NCBI RefSeq assembly: GCF_001649575.2
Contig: NC_051435.1
Coordinates: 5,794,953 to 5,858,952, forward strand
Source: Kryptolebias marmoratus
Taxonomy: Eukaryota; Chordata; Actinopteri; Cyprinodontiformes; Rivulidae
Length of the DNA: 64,000 bases
Reading direction: 5' to 3'
The notes under the pieces were generated by a model, which ran no database searches, was not told the origin of the DNA, and saw only the letters and a list, made by a program, of their open reading frames with translations. Below are positions 23,485 through 38,400 of the stretch, piece by piece (position 1 is the first letter of the stretch; each line of letters starts with the position of its first letter). Both the position numbers and the translations under genes were made by a program.

Positions 23485-26400
23485 CTGTTAGAGCACAAGA
23501 ATAAAAAGATGTTAGATCATTTCTGCACCCTGGTTTAGCTTGATACATATTGGGACAGAAGGAGAGCACACTGACAGAGGGATGGCACAAACTGCACACT
23601 TAAACAACAGCCATTTTGTTAGTCATCAACAACAAAAAAACGTGAACTCCATCTGCTGGATTTGCAATGGTTTCAAATTAATTAATTAAAAAGGTGATAA
23701 TGACCAACAACCTTCATGCTGCCCTTCACAACACATTTATAAACAGGTGAATTGTCAGGAACACGGTGGTCAATTATCATGATGAAAAGGATTATCACTG
23801 CAATGACAGAATGAGTGGTTTTACATCTAAAACCAAACAGAACAAAATTAAGAAGAAAAGCGGGACACCTACAGTGAAAAACAAAAAGCAGAACAAATAA
23901 TGTGGGATACACAAACAAGGGGTTAGTTTAAAAGAAACAGAGGATGCAGACAGAGGAACATGCTGAGGACAGATGAAACAGCTTCTGTTAGGTCAGTTGC
24001 ATGGGGATGCTTTCTTCTTTAAAAAAATATGATCTAATCTCAGCTGTAAAATAAACTCTGGTTATACATGAAGTTAAACTTTAACAGTGAGCTTTTAATA
24101 AGCTACACAGTTAAATAAATCACTGATAAAGAGAGCTGATGAGAGGACTCATAAGCCTTTTTGTTAAATGAAACTGATAAATTCAAATTTCAAATGAAAT
24201 TTTATGCTTCTTTTTGTTTTGGAAATTACACTTCAGGGTCATGTTCTTGCTTTTACATGCAAAGTCCTGTCTTTCATGGCCAGCTTGTCAAGTGGAAGTT
24301 GAATTGCAATAAATGATGAAATGAAAAATTTAAAGATTTCAAAAGTTAGCAAAAGTATTCGTTCTATCCACATTTAGAAAAAGCAGTATTTCAGTTATTG
24401 TAGTATTCAACAAAAAACAAATCATGTTATTTGTTGATGAAAGGCTTCTGATCTTCGCTAAGAAATCTAAAATCAATTTTAATTAGAGTAAAAGGTGCTC
24501 CTGTGAATGGACAGGGACTGCGTTTCAGAAGAGTACAGTAATGAGAACTGAAAAAGAGAGAGGATCAGTGGTGACGAGCAGGTGGCACACGTGATGGTGG
24601 TGGCTACGCCGTGGGGCAGGTGGGTACCTTCAGTCCCTGCCAGTAGGCCCAAATCACAGCGACAGCATGCTTACGCCTGGCCTCCTCCTTCAGCCTCCTG
24701 AGCTCTCTGCGGGCCTGTTCGGGGGGTAAGTAGGAAGAAAGAGCGGGAACAAATGAAGCAGTGGAAAATGAGAGGAAAAAAGGAGAGGCAAATGCTGTTC
24801 TGTCCGAAGTCAGCGGTAAACACACACACAGCAAACAAGCTCTTTTGTGACCTTTGACATACTGGTACAACTGGTCCAGCATCTAGAAATGAATATGGAA
24901 CTGCTCAGATGGACATTTATCTGAGACTTTCTGTGGAGGAAACAAAGTTGGTGCTCTTTAGTGAAATACCAAGCAAAAGTCACAACCGAGGCAGTTTCGT
25001 CTAAAAGGACAAGCGGCGCTGCGTTGCAAAGACTAAACATGCATGCTCTACACAATCAGAGGAAACTATGCAGGGAACAGGCAGCATGCAGTGGTCAAAA
25101 TAAAGGCAAAGCTGAGAAACTTCAAAAATGACGTCTCATCAACGTAATGCAACTTGGAGCTGAAAAGCTAGACTCCCAAGAACACTTTGGTCCCATCTGT
25201 AAGACTCCCCTTATCATTTCAGTAGCAACTGTGTGATAAGATGTAGGTTTAAGTGTCTTACATCATTAAACAAATGTTTAGAATGGACTTGAGCAGGCTG
25301 ATAGATATGACAAGGCATTTTTTCTGGAATGGGGAGGTGGGAATGGGAGTCAAAGGAGGCTGCAAGTCAGAGGCACCGCAAGTCAACAAGCTTCCCAAAT
25401 ACCTTGGTGCCCTGCCAGCCGGCCCAAATGACTGACACGGCATGTTTATTCCTCGCCTCCTCCTTCAGCTTACGCAGCTCTCTCCGGGCCTAATGAAAAG
25501 TGGCGGCAGTTGTAGTCGAGAATAATTTCAGTGACAGTCAAAAAGTTATTGCTTCAGAACAGTGGGTGTGACAACATTTAACGAGGAAACGCTGACAAAT
25601 AAATGACATCTAGCGAGAGATAATTCCCCAACAATGAGTGGGGCTCATTTTTAAGACTGAAAACAGAAGGGAAGAAAATAAACAAAATCAATAGAGGAGT
25701 CTAGATTATAGATGACCATCTAAAAGTGTCATTAAAATGATTCCCAGAATATGACGCAAAATACTCTCAGAAAAAACCGAACAATCAGAAACAAAATCAT
25801 CTTAAATTTCTCCCTCAGACCTTTTAGCATGAAACAAGTTTTATCTTTTTTATTTATTTTAATTTTTTACTTGTTCTTTTTATCTACAATACGCACTAAT
25901 GCAATAAGTTTTTAAGATGTCTTCTGGAAATAATAGACACCGTGTCCTCTGGAACAAAGATAAAAAGGACTTCCCAAATTGTTATCAGCAAAAGTCCAAA
26001 AGTCAGGCTCTATGATGATGGGGAATTGTCCCCGCACTCTTGACAAAAAGGTAATTTCTGCTTCTGATAGAACCATTTATATTACAGGCAAACATAAAAA
26101 AACTAGACGGTCAAATGTTAAGTATGTAGGAGCATCTACGCAGCTGGCAAAGAATGAAATATTCACTAAATTAAAAAAGTTGAAGACATTAAAACAACAC
26201 AAAAGCCATCAATCTGACTAAAGTTCAGTGTAATTAACTAGCTAAAACAGAATAGCTTGGAAGCCTTTATGACAAATCTACAGCTCCAACACAAAAGAAA
26301 CAAAACAAACACGTATTGGGCCAGGATCCCTCAGCAGAGGTGCTATGCTACAAGGCACGTTCCTAGTTAGAATGGGGATGGGACATTTGTGAACAGCGAC

Positions 26401-29400
26401 AACAAGACAGCCGGGACAGCAACACACTACGGCTGGGTGGAAATACCTTGGTTCCCTGCCAGTATGCCCAAATTACTGTCACAGCATGTTTATTCCGCAC
26501 TTCTTGTTTTAGACGTCTTAGCTCCATCCGAGCCTGGCGGGATGTGGTGGGCACGAGGTAGGACAAGTTGAAGATGTGCGGAGGGATAAATCGAGAAGGG
26601 AAAGTTGAAAGAGAGCAAGAAAGGGAAATAGATAAGTGGAAACTGTGTGATCATCAAAAGAAATGGGATTATAGTGGAAAAAACTGCAGCAAAGGCAGCC
26701 TAAAGATCTGGATCCTAGCAATACAGGGATGTCAATAAGCAGGAATGCTGCATACAATGAAAGGAAAAAGTTAACAGCCGGGATGTAGAGTTCTGAAGAC
26801 CAGTCTTTCCCTGTATTAATGAAAAGCCGGGTAGATGTTCGCATGAGCTTCTACCGTACCTGCGTGCCGTGCCAGTAAGCTGAAATGGTGGTCACCGCCT
26901 GTTCACATTTCTTCTGATACTTCAGCTCTCTCAAGAGTTTGCGGGCCTAGAGAGGGGAGGGAGAAAAAAAAAAGGTTATTATGTCTTCTGCTAAACTTTA
27001 TTCTACATATCCTTACAGCTGGTACTGTTCCTTGTTTCAATCAGGCAAAAAGAAGGTTCAAAATCACTTGCTTAAATTTCTTATGAACAGGTTCTTCAGG
27101 CTCTGTCCTAGGGACACCTTTGCTCATTAGACATCTGTTTCACTACAGTTTTTGTAAATTCAAGCAATTTTTATTGCTATGCAGATATCACTGATCTTTA
27201 CATTTCTTTGAAGCTCACTTCCACCCTTTAACCTTTCCACATTCTCAGGTCATCAACATCCATCCACCTCCCTGGCTATGGGAGGTGGAGCATTCAGTCG
27301 CACCGTACACCACTGGTTATTTGCAACATTGACATTTTATACTTTCATGGCATACTTGAAAATAAAAAAAAGTTAAATCTTGTAGATGCTGTTTGATTCA
27401 ATCTAAGTTTAATATCCCTGTGTATTTTAAACTTTCTCAATTTTACTATTCTATTTTATCTTGTAAAGTGACCTAGGATATTCTGAAGGGTGCTTATAAA
27501 TATAACACATTTTTATTATTATATTTATAGAAAAATGGATATCCGTGTACCTGCCACCCTCTGGCATAGGACTGAACCACAGTTGTAGCTCTCTTGATCT
27601 TCTGGTACTTCTTTTGTTGCTGTAAAATGGAAAAAAAAACTAACATTTTATCAACAAATTTCCAAAAGGCACCAGTCCCCAAACACGCATGTTTGCTTTG
27701 AGTTTTGAGCAGTTACAAAAAACCTGCTCACCGCGTAACGACGATACCATGCTGCCACCACTATCTGGCTCTTTTTCAGCAGCAGGAACTGGCTGCGACA
27801 TTTCCAGCCTCTGTAGATCTTCTGAATCAGAGTTGCAAGGTCCTCTAGGCACCGCTTCCTCTTTTCTTCTAGGAAAAAGAGCTACACAAAGAGAATAAAA
27901 TTTAGTGCACAAAGCAGCACACTTTTACACAATGTGATGTCTATTGTGAAATCCATTTTCCCTTGGCAGATAAACGCATCTATTCAATCAATACATACTG
28001 CATTTTCTTCAATTTGAGCAAATACTCACTCAGCAATTCATTTCGTTTATTCCAACCTGTCTGGTGGCACAATGCTTTGTTCTACGTTTTCTGACATGAA
28101 ATTCTAGAAACATTTACAATGATGTTAAGTGTGTCTACACTGAATAATGAGCAACAATAATATCTGGAAACCAGGATTAAAATCTGCTCTACTCTGTATG
28201 TGATTTTGCAGCTGCAGATTTGTGAAAGAGATAAGCTGATCAGATGGAGCAAAAGCAATTAGAGAAGGAAAAAAAATTCTCTCAGTATGAGATCATGTTA
28301 TTTTAAGCTCTTGTTTGGTCTTTTGCTGGCGGGAGAGAACACACATTTAAATGCTGCAGGCTTAAGTAGTTATATCTTTAAGTGAAACCATGTGTTTTTA
28401 GAGTGGTGGTTGCATGCTAATTGCTGAAATGGGGGGACCGAGTGCAGCCCACCCTGCTTTACAAACATCTTACTGTGAGAAAACAAGCCAGTTGTGCACA
28501 CAGGACTCAACGTTTAGACTTTGAAACAGATTAATCTAGTCAAATACCAAGCAGATGTCAAAACTTGTTGGGAAAAATAAAACAAAAACAAACAAAACCA
28601 CAGGATTAGGTGAGTAGGCAGTGTGCATTCATTTTAAATTTGTCTGTACCGTTCTGGGGTTCCTGATGAAGATCTTTGAGCGGCCATATGCAAACTCTTC
28701 TGTTGGAACCTGCAGGTCGGTCAACAGGACCTCCACACCTTCCCTGTATGAGACCAAAGGAACCAAACAGGTCATCTAAAGCACATTTCACAACATGTGG
28801 TCATAGAAATTATGGGTTTTTACCTCTGCTAAGGAGAATATGTTTTGGTAGTGTTGGCTAGTTTATGTCTGTTAGCAGGTTTACCTAAAAACTAATGAAC
28901 AGATTGATCAAAACATTGATCAAATGTTTTGTAAATGTTGGGGTTGTCACAAAAAAAAAACCAAAAAAACCCAAGCGATTAAATTTTCATGGTGATCCAG
29001 ATCACTATACCACTCCTACAGTTTTTTAATGCCCCGATGGTCTTAGTGGAGGTTTGCGCTCCCCGAGTGCTTCTAGTTAAGATTTGCAAAAAGGAAATTG
29101 AAGAACAACTTTAAACTGATGAAAAGTTTGAGTAAGAGACTGATAAAAACAACATGGTTTGAAGAGCATGTGAGGAGAGACAAAGGCTAAAATCTTACAA
29201 AGTGCTCAGAGACAGCTGAAAAACAAGATGCCAACATTTGGCAGGGCAGATAGGAATCAGTGAATTTGCTAGCACAGAGGATGAAACAGCAGCGTCTGGC
29301 TGATATGGAATGGAGGAGACAGATAAGGATGAAACGTCTCGACATGTTGTGGGGTTCAGAGGGGGAATGGATCATTTCTGCTGAACAATGAACAGCTGGT

Positions 29401-32400
29401 ATGTGACATGGCTGCTGTTGGTTTTTGTGAGAGCATTAGGTGGAATTTTTATAGTGTGTAGACATCCACATTTTTTTCCCCTCTCTTCTTCTTTTAAGCA
29501 ATGCATGCAATTTAAGTTGGACACTAGTCTCAATATTAGTATGGCCATTTAAAAAAAAAGTTTGGTTTTATTTCATGTTGTAAAGCACTTTACATCACCT
29601 TGTTGCTGAAAAGTGCTATATAAATAAATTTGACTTGACTTATTTTTATTTACCTTAAACTATTTATTTAAGAATTTTTATACACAAGTATGTCTGTTTT
29701 TTGACTGTTAAGCTCAGTTATTCATCTGATTTTTCTTTTGGGGACCTTTTATCTTAGAAAAGTCATTTGAAGACTGAAAAATGTCTCACATTCACACAGT
29801 CACACCTGGGAAATAACTACAGCAGCAGCTTATAAAAGTGATCACCACTGGGAGAGTGCTGATCTGATATTTGATTCTTCAGCTACAGACAACTGGGAGC
29901 ATTTTTGATTTCTGCACTCGGTTTCTCAAAAAAAAAAAAAAAACAAACCCTGCCAGAAACAAGACATCTATTCATGCCTCAAAGAAATGCCACCAATTAC
30001 CTGGCAGGCCCCCTCCAGTGTGGCCATGTCTTTTTGCAGAGCATTTTGTAGCGTTCGAGGCAGGGCTCGTAGGCCTGACGGAAGGCATAGCCTGCTCTCC
30101 TCACACGGACATTCTCCATCAGACCCAGGTAGTGCACCTGATGGCGGACCAGAGAGTCTGTGAAGATGTGGGAGGCCTTCTTGTCATTGGGCTTGACACA
30201 TCTGAGAAGAAAGAAAACACTTGTGTAGAGCTTATACTACTCTGTATTTTTCCCTAAACAGGACAGATGTTATGTGACCTTGGAAAAGAAAGAAAATCAA
30301 TAAATACAAAAATTAACTTAAGTTATAATAGGTTACATAAATTGATTAAAAAAAAATAATTTTTTAACTCAATAAGGTTCATATTCTAAGTGCAAATATT
30401 TGAACAAAACTACATAACTGAAAAACATAAATAAATACCGGATGTAGTTTGGGTTTTTTGTCTGCAGGTTGCTCATCAGTGTGCCAACAGATGCTTTGAA
30501 CTGGAATCCAGCTGTTGGTGGTCGTTTGAGGTTGACTTTGGCAGGATTGCCCTCAGGGAAGAGCTGTTTGATGAGGCTGTGGTTGGCCTTGTACATGGCC
30601 TGTGACAGGTCTCGGTATAACAGATCATTGTTCTTGTCAACAAAGCCTTCAACTCTGTACAGCACCTTAAAACAAGATAGATAAAGCATTTTTTATGTCT
30701 TTATCATGAAAAGAATCATAATTGCAAAAATGTGTTCTTTCAAAGAACATATTTTCAGGTAAAAAAATAAAAAAGATAACTTTACTACAGTAATTAGTAT
30801 TCATCTCTGTCATTTTCTTCTCGTCACAAACATTTTATTTCCTTCTGTAATATTCTGCCTGCTGTCACCAGTACCTTGCCAGCATAGTGCTGGATGCGGA
30901 AACAGTTGTGTGGCAGGCTGTGATCTGTGAGAAACTTTGAACTCTTGCTAAGGCGACTTTCAAAGTGCTGGTGTTCAGCGCAGATTGTGTTCAGTTTGTC
31001 CAAGAAGGTCTCATCAGTGACCGTCCCCGGCCTCAGGCACTCTTCATCCAACATGGCCAAGATGCCATTTTGGTTCTAGTAAAATATGAGAACACACAAA
31101 GTGGCAAAAAAATAAAAATACTGTATCTTTATAAATCCATTACACTTCAACCTGTAAAATGTGATTTTGAAATGTGCTCAAATAGAACATTTACTTCCAA
31201 AATCTAACATTTTCACCTTTATTCAAGGCCATCTTGGAGTGCAATACCAGAATAATAATGTGCATTCCTACTATTCCTGTAAGACCTCCAAAGACGGACG
31301 CAGACTTACATTCTCAATGAGGTCGCAGATAATCGCGTTGTTGAAATACTCAATGTTTGTCCACTCGATGCCCTGCAACAAAACACAAGGGTCAAAAGGT
31401 TCAATGACTATATTTCTTCAACACCAGGTAGACTCCTACAACTAAAGGGCATATGCATTTATATATACATAATAAAAAAGGAACACTTAACACATGCAAA
31501 AAGGTACTTGGCCTAAAGAACAGACAGAATCATTCGTTAAGATCCAACTATGAATGCACTGTAGCTTTCTACAAAGACCTCTGCACAATTTCAGGCAGAA
31601 CTGACATACATTACCTGTAGTCCATTTAAGTGCATATTAGATTTTAAACATCTACTGATCAATCCCTTTATTAAAAATATAAATATTTTTACACTTTCAT
31701 ATGAGTTTTTTCCTCACTGTAGGTTAGGAACTGTATTGAAATGTGTGAAACCATTTATTTTTAAATAGAGGTTTCAAAATTAATTAAATATAGTAGTCAT
31801 GAAGTCCAAGAGACTAGAAGATTCACAAAGGCCTTTTTGCTCTTTCAAACATAATTCACAACTTTCAACAAGTTTAATTTAGTTACCAATAACAAAACTA
31901 GTATATGGACTGAACAAACCACAGCCTTCTGTGGTGAAGATTAGTGAAAACATAAATCCCCTTCCCCAGTTGTATTTTTTTAAGCACAAAATAAACGCTT
32001 GGGAAAATGAGAGGTTGTAGTTGTGAATATTTATTGTGTCCCACACAAATCTGTAAGTTAAAAGTCACTGTAGGCTGAAGTCACCATGTCTGAACCCATT
32101 CTGTAGCACAAGGGCTTGATGGAATCTTGAATTTCCCTGAACTTCAGTACACTTAATAAACAGTAAAGGTTATAAATGTTGGTCCATTAGTTTTTTAAGT
32201 CGTAATTGTCCTTGCTGACTTGATGTTATGTCCTACAGGTTTTCTCTCTACAGTCTATTATTTACAGACAAAAGGTCAAAGCCTCACAAAAGCAAACATT
32301 CCAACTTGCCCTTTTTAAAAAGCCAAGTGGGCTCTAAAAACATCTTTTCTGGCATCAATTTACCAGATACTAATGGGTTGGGAAGATATAGTGATGTAAG

Positions 32401-35400
32401 TAAAGTAACCATTTTAAAGAAGGTGTGGCTTAAACTGAGGGGTGACTGGTCACATTCCTGATTGGTAGTCCTCCCCTCTTCTTTCTCCAGCACTGTGGTA
32501 TTTTCCCATGCAGTATACTGGACAGAAGCCAGTGGTGAAACATCATTGGTAGTGGCGTTACTAAGGAGGGGGTTGTGGGGGTCACTGCTGCTGCACTCAT
32601 ACTTGGAGCTTTAAAAACAAACAGAGCCTAAAGGTCCACAATGGGGAGTGTTTACTCTAAGAGTGAGGGATCATTTCCGTCCCTGTGAATGTGCAGAAGG
32701 GGAAATGCTGGTGGGTAGGAAATAGGATACAAAAGAAGAGAAGCAGAAATATGTTTGCTTCAAGAACAATAATGCAGATTTAAGTGGGACAGAAGGGAGT
32801 AAACTAATGAGTAGCATGACCAGGTTGAGGCAATGCTGCAGAGGCCCACCATGATTGACTGTCAACACAACAAACCAAGTCCTGACATGTTGAAAGAAGT
32901 ACCTTTTTACCTCAGTGTTGCTTTATACAAGTTCAGAGGTAAACAACCCAAGTTTGTACTCACCTGTACACAAAAAACAGCTCAATACACAAGTTTGTTG
33001 AATGTGTGAAATGGCACTTACCTCTCTAACATACTCTTCCTGTTCCTCACGCAGAGTCAGCTCGATGAAGATCTGCTGCAGCTTTTCATTACAGTAGTTG
33101 ATGATGAACTGTTCAAAGCTGTTGTCCTACAGGGCAGAAACAGGAGTTAAGAAAAACAATGAGCTCCAGTTATTAACGTTGTCATGCTACTAAAATGGGG
33201 AAACATCTTCCCTTGATTATAAGGGCTGCTGTAATGCTTACAATAAAACAAATTAAAGTTAAAATTTTGAATTTGTACTGTACTTTAGACAATGCATTTA
33301 CAGTTTTATTTATATGGAAAACTGGCTTCAACAGTATGAATGTATAATGAATGACATGATACATTTAATTAAAAATTAAGTAAATCTCAGAATTACATTT
33401 ACATCACCACTGGTCAAAGGAACATTCTTAAAACCTAAAAGCTCCAGTCTGAAAAGACCTGATCACATTAGAATATAGACTTCAACTTCAATTTTCATAG
33501 CAGGCTTTAAATTTGATAAAGGGCTGTACTGAAATATTAATTGGTCTGAACAAACTAAAAGCTACCAGCTCCTTACTATGAAAACCATCTCAGAACAAAC
33601 ATTTAATCTAACTGGCCAGTCATATCTTCACAGCAGTGTGTATAAATCCTTATCAGAGCAAATTCCTGCTTTATGATTTCCTTAACCAGTGATGGGTTGA
33701 TAACTATTCAACAGCATTTACCACGATACACCCAATTATAACAGTGGTCAATTATGACCATTGAAATGGTGAGTCATACGTCTCTGTAAAAAAAGGTTTT
33801 ATTGCACTCTGGTTAAAATAAATTGGCTAAAGACAAAGTGTGGTTAGTTTTGAAGCAGGTTTTGTACAAAGAGCTCAAGTTGAAGGACACAAGGTTTTTT
33901 TTTTAGTACACAAGAAATGGAACAAATTGCTACATGTAGTTAGCTTTGAATTGTGAAAGCTCATTTCCTTCCAACGAGAAACCAGAAGGTCGTCTTCACA
34001 ACTAAAAACACAAACAGGCAAATTGAAGCACGTTTCTCCCCGAGTGGCCGCAAGTACCAAGCTGAAACATGTAGAAGAATAGAGTCGCTGCAACTTTGAT
34101 GATTTTTCACAAGCAGTAACAGCTTGAGGTGGTAACTGCCTTAAATGTGTTTTTGAACTAAATAGCCTCCTTTCACTGAGGTGACAGTTAACTTTGCCGT
34201 GGAAAAGTCCCCGTGTTACAAATTAAAATCAAAAGGAGGCAAAAAGTAAACGTGGCTTGCAACACTTCACACGCAGCAATATTATCAAATGTTTACACAT
34301 TTCTTATTCTACATTTCAGACAAGGATATTTGTGGTGTTTGTTAACTTTTGTTTTGTCTGGACTATATTATTTGGGCAGAGATCCGGTAATAAAGATTTA
34401 ATCTTTAATGTTGGGATGTTATAAAACCAGACTCTACTCCAAGCCTCAGCTTGATCTAGATTCTTTAAAAACTATGGAATGTTAGAATAAAAAGTTTAGC
34501 ACCAACCCAAATGTTAGGTTATAACCTTTGTAAAAAACAATTTTAACGTTTCAATATATTGTCCGCATTTCATACTTGTTGGTGCAAAACATAAGTAGGG
34601 GTTTGACATTTTAGATTTACTCTAAAACAGGAAAAGGTTTTTTTTTATATAAGTATTATGACAAGGTACGGCAAGATAACTTATCATAACAGAAGTAAAA
34701 TTTAACATACTGATAAGAGGAATAAGCTATATATAAAAAGGTAAACATTTAGATCTAATCTTACGACCTTGTGGCATTAGGGCGAATTATTTTGGGATAG
34801 GTGTACTGAATAAACTGGAAACAAAGTGTATGCTGGAATTCAAATGTTGCAGAGGCTTTGTTTGCATTTATTCAGCTGTGCGGCACACCAGAAGCAATTT
34901 AATGAATTACATCTAATAAAAGGATCACAACATGCACACAGGCACAGCAAATAAGCTGGTGCAGGTGTTACTTACGCCATCCTGATGACCCAGGAACAAC
35001 ACAAAAACAGTGAGGAGAGGGGAATGACTTGAGAGTGAGTGAAATGAACAAGCAGCGATGTGAAAAAAAAAAAAAAGACATGAAAATATGAGGGATGGGG
35101 GACGTGGGGGGGCTGAAGGCATCAAGAGTACAAGAACCAAACATGTGTTTATACATGCTCCTAATTTCATGCAAATTCTTACCTATTAGAGCCTTAAAAC
35201 ATTTAACGTGTAATAATTTAACAGCGCATCCATAACAGGCATAAGTGTTTGTTTTTTGTTGTCATTTTGTTTTGGTAATTTTAGAGTGTGGCTACTTTTC
35301 CAACTGTGAAATTTGCCACAAAAATTGTTCCACCCCAGAGAGCAAAAAAAAAGCTGAACTAATCTGATCTCAACACGGTTTTGTCAGCCTTCATTTCTTG

Positions 35401-38400
35401 AGGATAAGCTCAGGTGCTAAGCAAGCAAACAGCCTGGGGCAAAATTCTTTCCTGTGTTTGGGTGGTTTTGATTCTGTCCTTGTGGCTCATCAAGAAATAA
35501 AGAGGCAGTTTGATCCGCAAGTCTCTTACCTCAAATATTTCAAAGCCATAGATGTCCAGTACACCCATGACCTTGTGGCGAGTTTTAGCTTGTGCCTGCA
35601 AGTAAATAATTTCAAAATTTTAAAAATAATAATAATAATAATAATAAAAGGGCTTAATACCAGTTTGCATAAAAATACATTTTAATAAAAAAAAAGAAAA
35701 AGACTAAAATAATTGAATAAAATATCATAAGGACATTACTTACTCTTATGCTCTCATTAATCCTAGTAATTAACCAGCTGAACAGGCGACTATAGAGATT
35801 TTTGGCAAGGGCATCTCGGGCATAGTAGGCCTGTGAAAACACAATATTTGTAGTGCGAAAAATAAGCAACTAGCACAAAATGCAGTCCTTTTCTCCTAAT
35901 ATTTGCAGAACCAGTGTATAAAAAATGTTTAGAGTAAAATTTTAAGAATAATAATATTCAAAGGAAAACTAACTTTGGGCAAGAAATAAACTAACCACCA
36001 ATGGAGATATTAAAGAAGCCCCCAACAGAGGTTCTTACCAAGTCAGGTTAGTTTTGCCCTTTTGTTTTGGACAGAGACCCATTTCAGTAGTCTTCATGTT
36101 ACGCGACCAGTTGGAATGAACTTCTTAACCTCTAAAACATGACCTACATTTGATTTTCCAGGAGGGGCACTGCTCATTCATAATGTAGAGATTTTCATGT
36201 AGCACTGACATGAATTTGAGTCGGCAGCCAGCAGAGCAAGTCAAGGGAAAGAAATGACTCTTTATTTTTCTATGCTCTGTGAGGACACCAACTTTAACAC
36301 AAGTAGAACAGAAACAAGCAGTTCTAACTGGTTCAGGGCAGAGTTGTAACTTTGTCTCTGACCTGGGCCACATTCAGGGTGGTGGAAACTTTCTCCATCT
36401 TGGCCTCAACTGTTCGGTAGCTGAAGGCTCTCTCTAACACAGACTGTTCAGTTCCCAGGAGCTCACACATCTCCTTTAAATCTGCAAGGAAAAGAAGGGA
36501 AACATTTGTCAAATAACTGTAGCCCTGGCCAAAAAAAAAGTGACAGCAGTCTTAAATACAGTAGTAATTTCTTTATTTTGGTACAAATAATGCAGCTGAA
36601 TATAAAACTTGAGGACTACAAATGGGTTCAACGAAAAGGTAGATGGAAGAAAAATCTTAAAAAGTTGTGTACAAAAAAAACATAAAAACTATAATAGGCA
36701 ACTAAGCTTTCAATGAAATGAAGTGTTCTGCTGTTGGATTGGAAAACAAACAAAAAAAAAACTATTTTGCTTTACATTCTTTAAAGGCTAGACAATATGA
36801 CAGCAATCAGAAGCAAATGACTGCTGTTGTCATGGACGGCAATGTGTAAAATAAATGTGTGCCTAAAGAAAACTATGGGAGTGTTTAAATATAGCTTGTG
36901 CAACACAAGTCCATAAAAATACAAATATTTAGTGAGCCTGATCATAGAAAAGTAAAGTGGTCAAAAAGGAGCAATGGCTTTAGATCGGACCGACATGAGT
37001 CCAAAACTGTTCTGCAATCACAAATGGATACAATTAGCACACATTTACAACATTAACATTTAGAAAAGCGTCAGATTTACCATTTTTGTCCTTAACACGA
37101 CTCTCGTCAATACCGTTGCAGCGCGACTCTGGCTTGAACTCAATGTTGCCGAGCTTCAACACGGCTGCTACCAGCTCCAACACTGACAGCATTTCATCTT
37201 CCATAAACCCCACAATCTGCATGGCATTCTGAGGAGGGATGAACATGAAAAACATAAGTCATGACCTGACACTGAATGTTTGTAGAAAAACATGGTAACA
37301 GCTGCAGAGCAAAACTAGGCAATAAATGCAAAACTGGTTGATGGTGACTGCAAACAATCCACCGCTATAAAACAAAACTAACACTGTCCTCTGTCAGTGC
37401 AGTGTCTTAATCATGAGTTTGACAAGGCTGTAAATTCATTACAACAACCTGTTTTTAAACACTGTGTGCGATTGTCTGTAGCATTAGGAAACAAAATCAA
37501 CCAATGGACGGATTTTATTCTGGTGTATATTCTCAGTCATCCAGGACAGTAAATCCAAAAAAAGGGTTAAAAAAAACAAACAAAATCAACTGAATAGAAG
37601 TCCAGTTTTTAGTTTACCCTTTTTGGACATATTTTATTGAAACTCAAAGAAATAATTGGAACATCTATACCAAATCCAATCCAATTAAAAATGGCTGCCA
37701 CAGCTAAGTGACAAGTGCCAAAAATGGTTTCAACACCAAATTTTAGCTGTCATTGTTAACATATGGTCCAACTCCACACACACAAAAAAGCAAGCAAAAT
37801 TGTTTTTTTAAGCTGTGTCATTAAGTATTGAAGTCAACTGTGTGTTAGCAACATTTTATATATTTATTGTGTGAGGCAGCGTAGTCTTCTTGAATTGCTA
37901 CACAGAACAAAGTGGTGGGGCTGATTGTTCAGAAAGACTGTCCTATCGTGTTTCCCGTGGTGAGATGCAGCTGTGTCAGGGGGAGGGGGGGGGGTGCTTA
38001 AAGCTAATGAGAAGCAGGATGTGAAAAGTAGGGAAACAAGTACAGTAGAGTGTGACAGATCAGACCGCCAAGATTTCTACAGCAGCTGAGAAAAAGAACA
38101 TGCTGGAACAGGCAGTGCAGAAGATAGACACAATATCCTCTGTGCCTCCATCAGTGAAAATCAGAGAAAAACATGCAGGATATTACATTTATGCACAGAC
38201 ATGTCTAAATACAAGGAAGCAGATCATATTTTCAGATAAATTATTGCTCCACTGTTGGTAAATGCACAAGAAAGTTTCCTTGTTTAATCTAATCTCAGCT
38301 TTCGTTTTGGTTAAAATTCAATTCAAGGCCGAGTTAAAAGTTTACCTGGTTTTGCAATAAAAGGGTTGAGTGTGTTCATAATCAAAAGGAGTAACAATCA

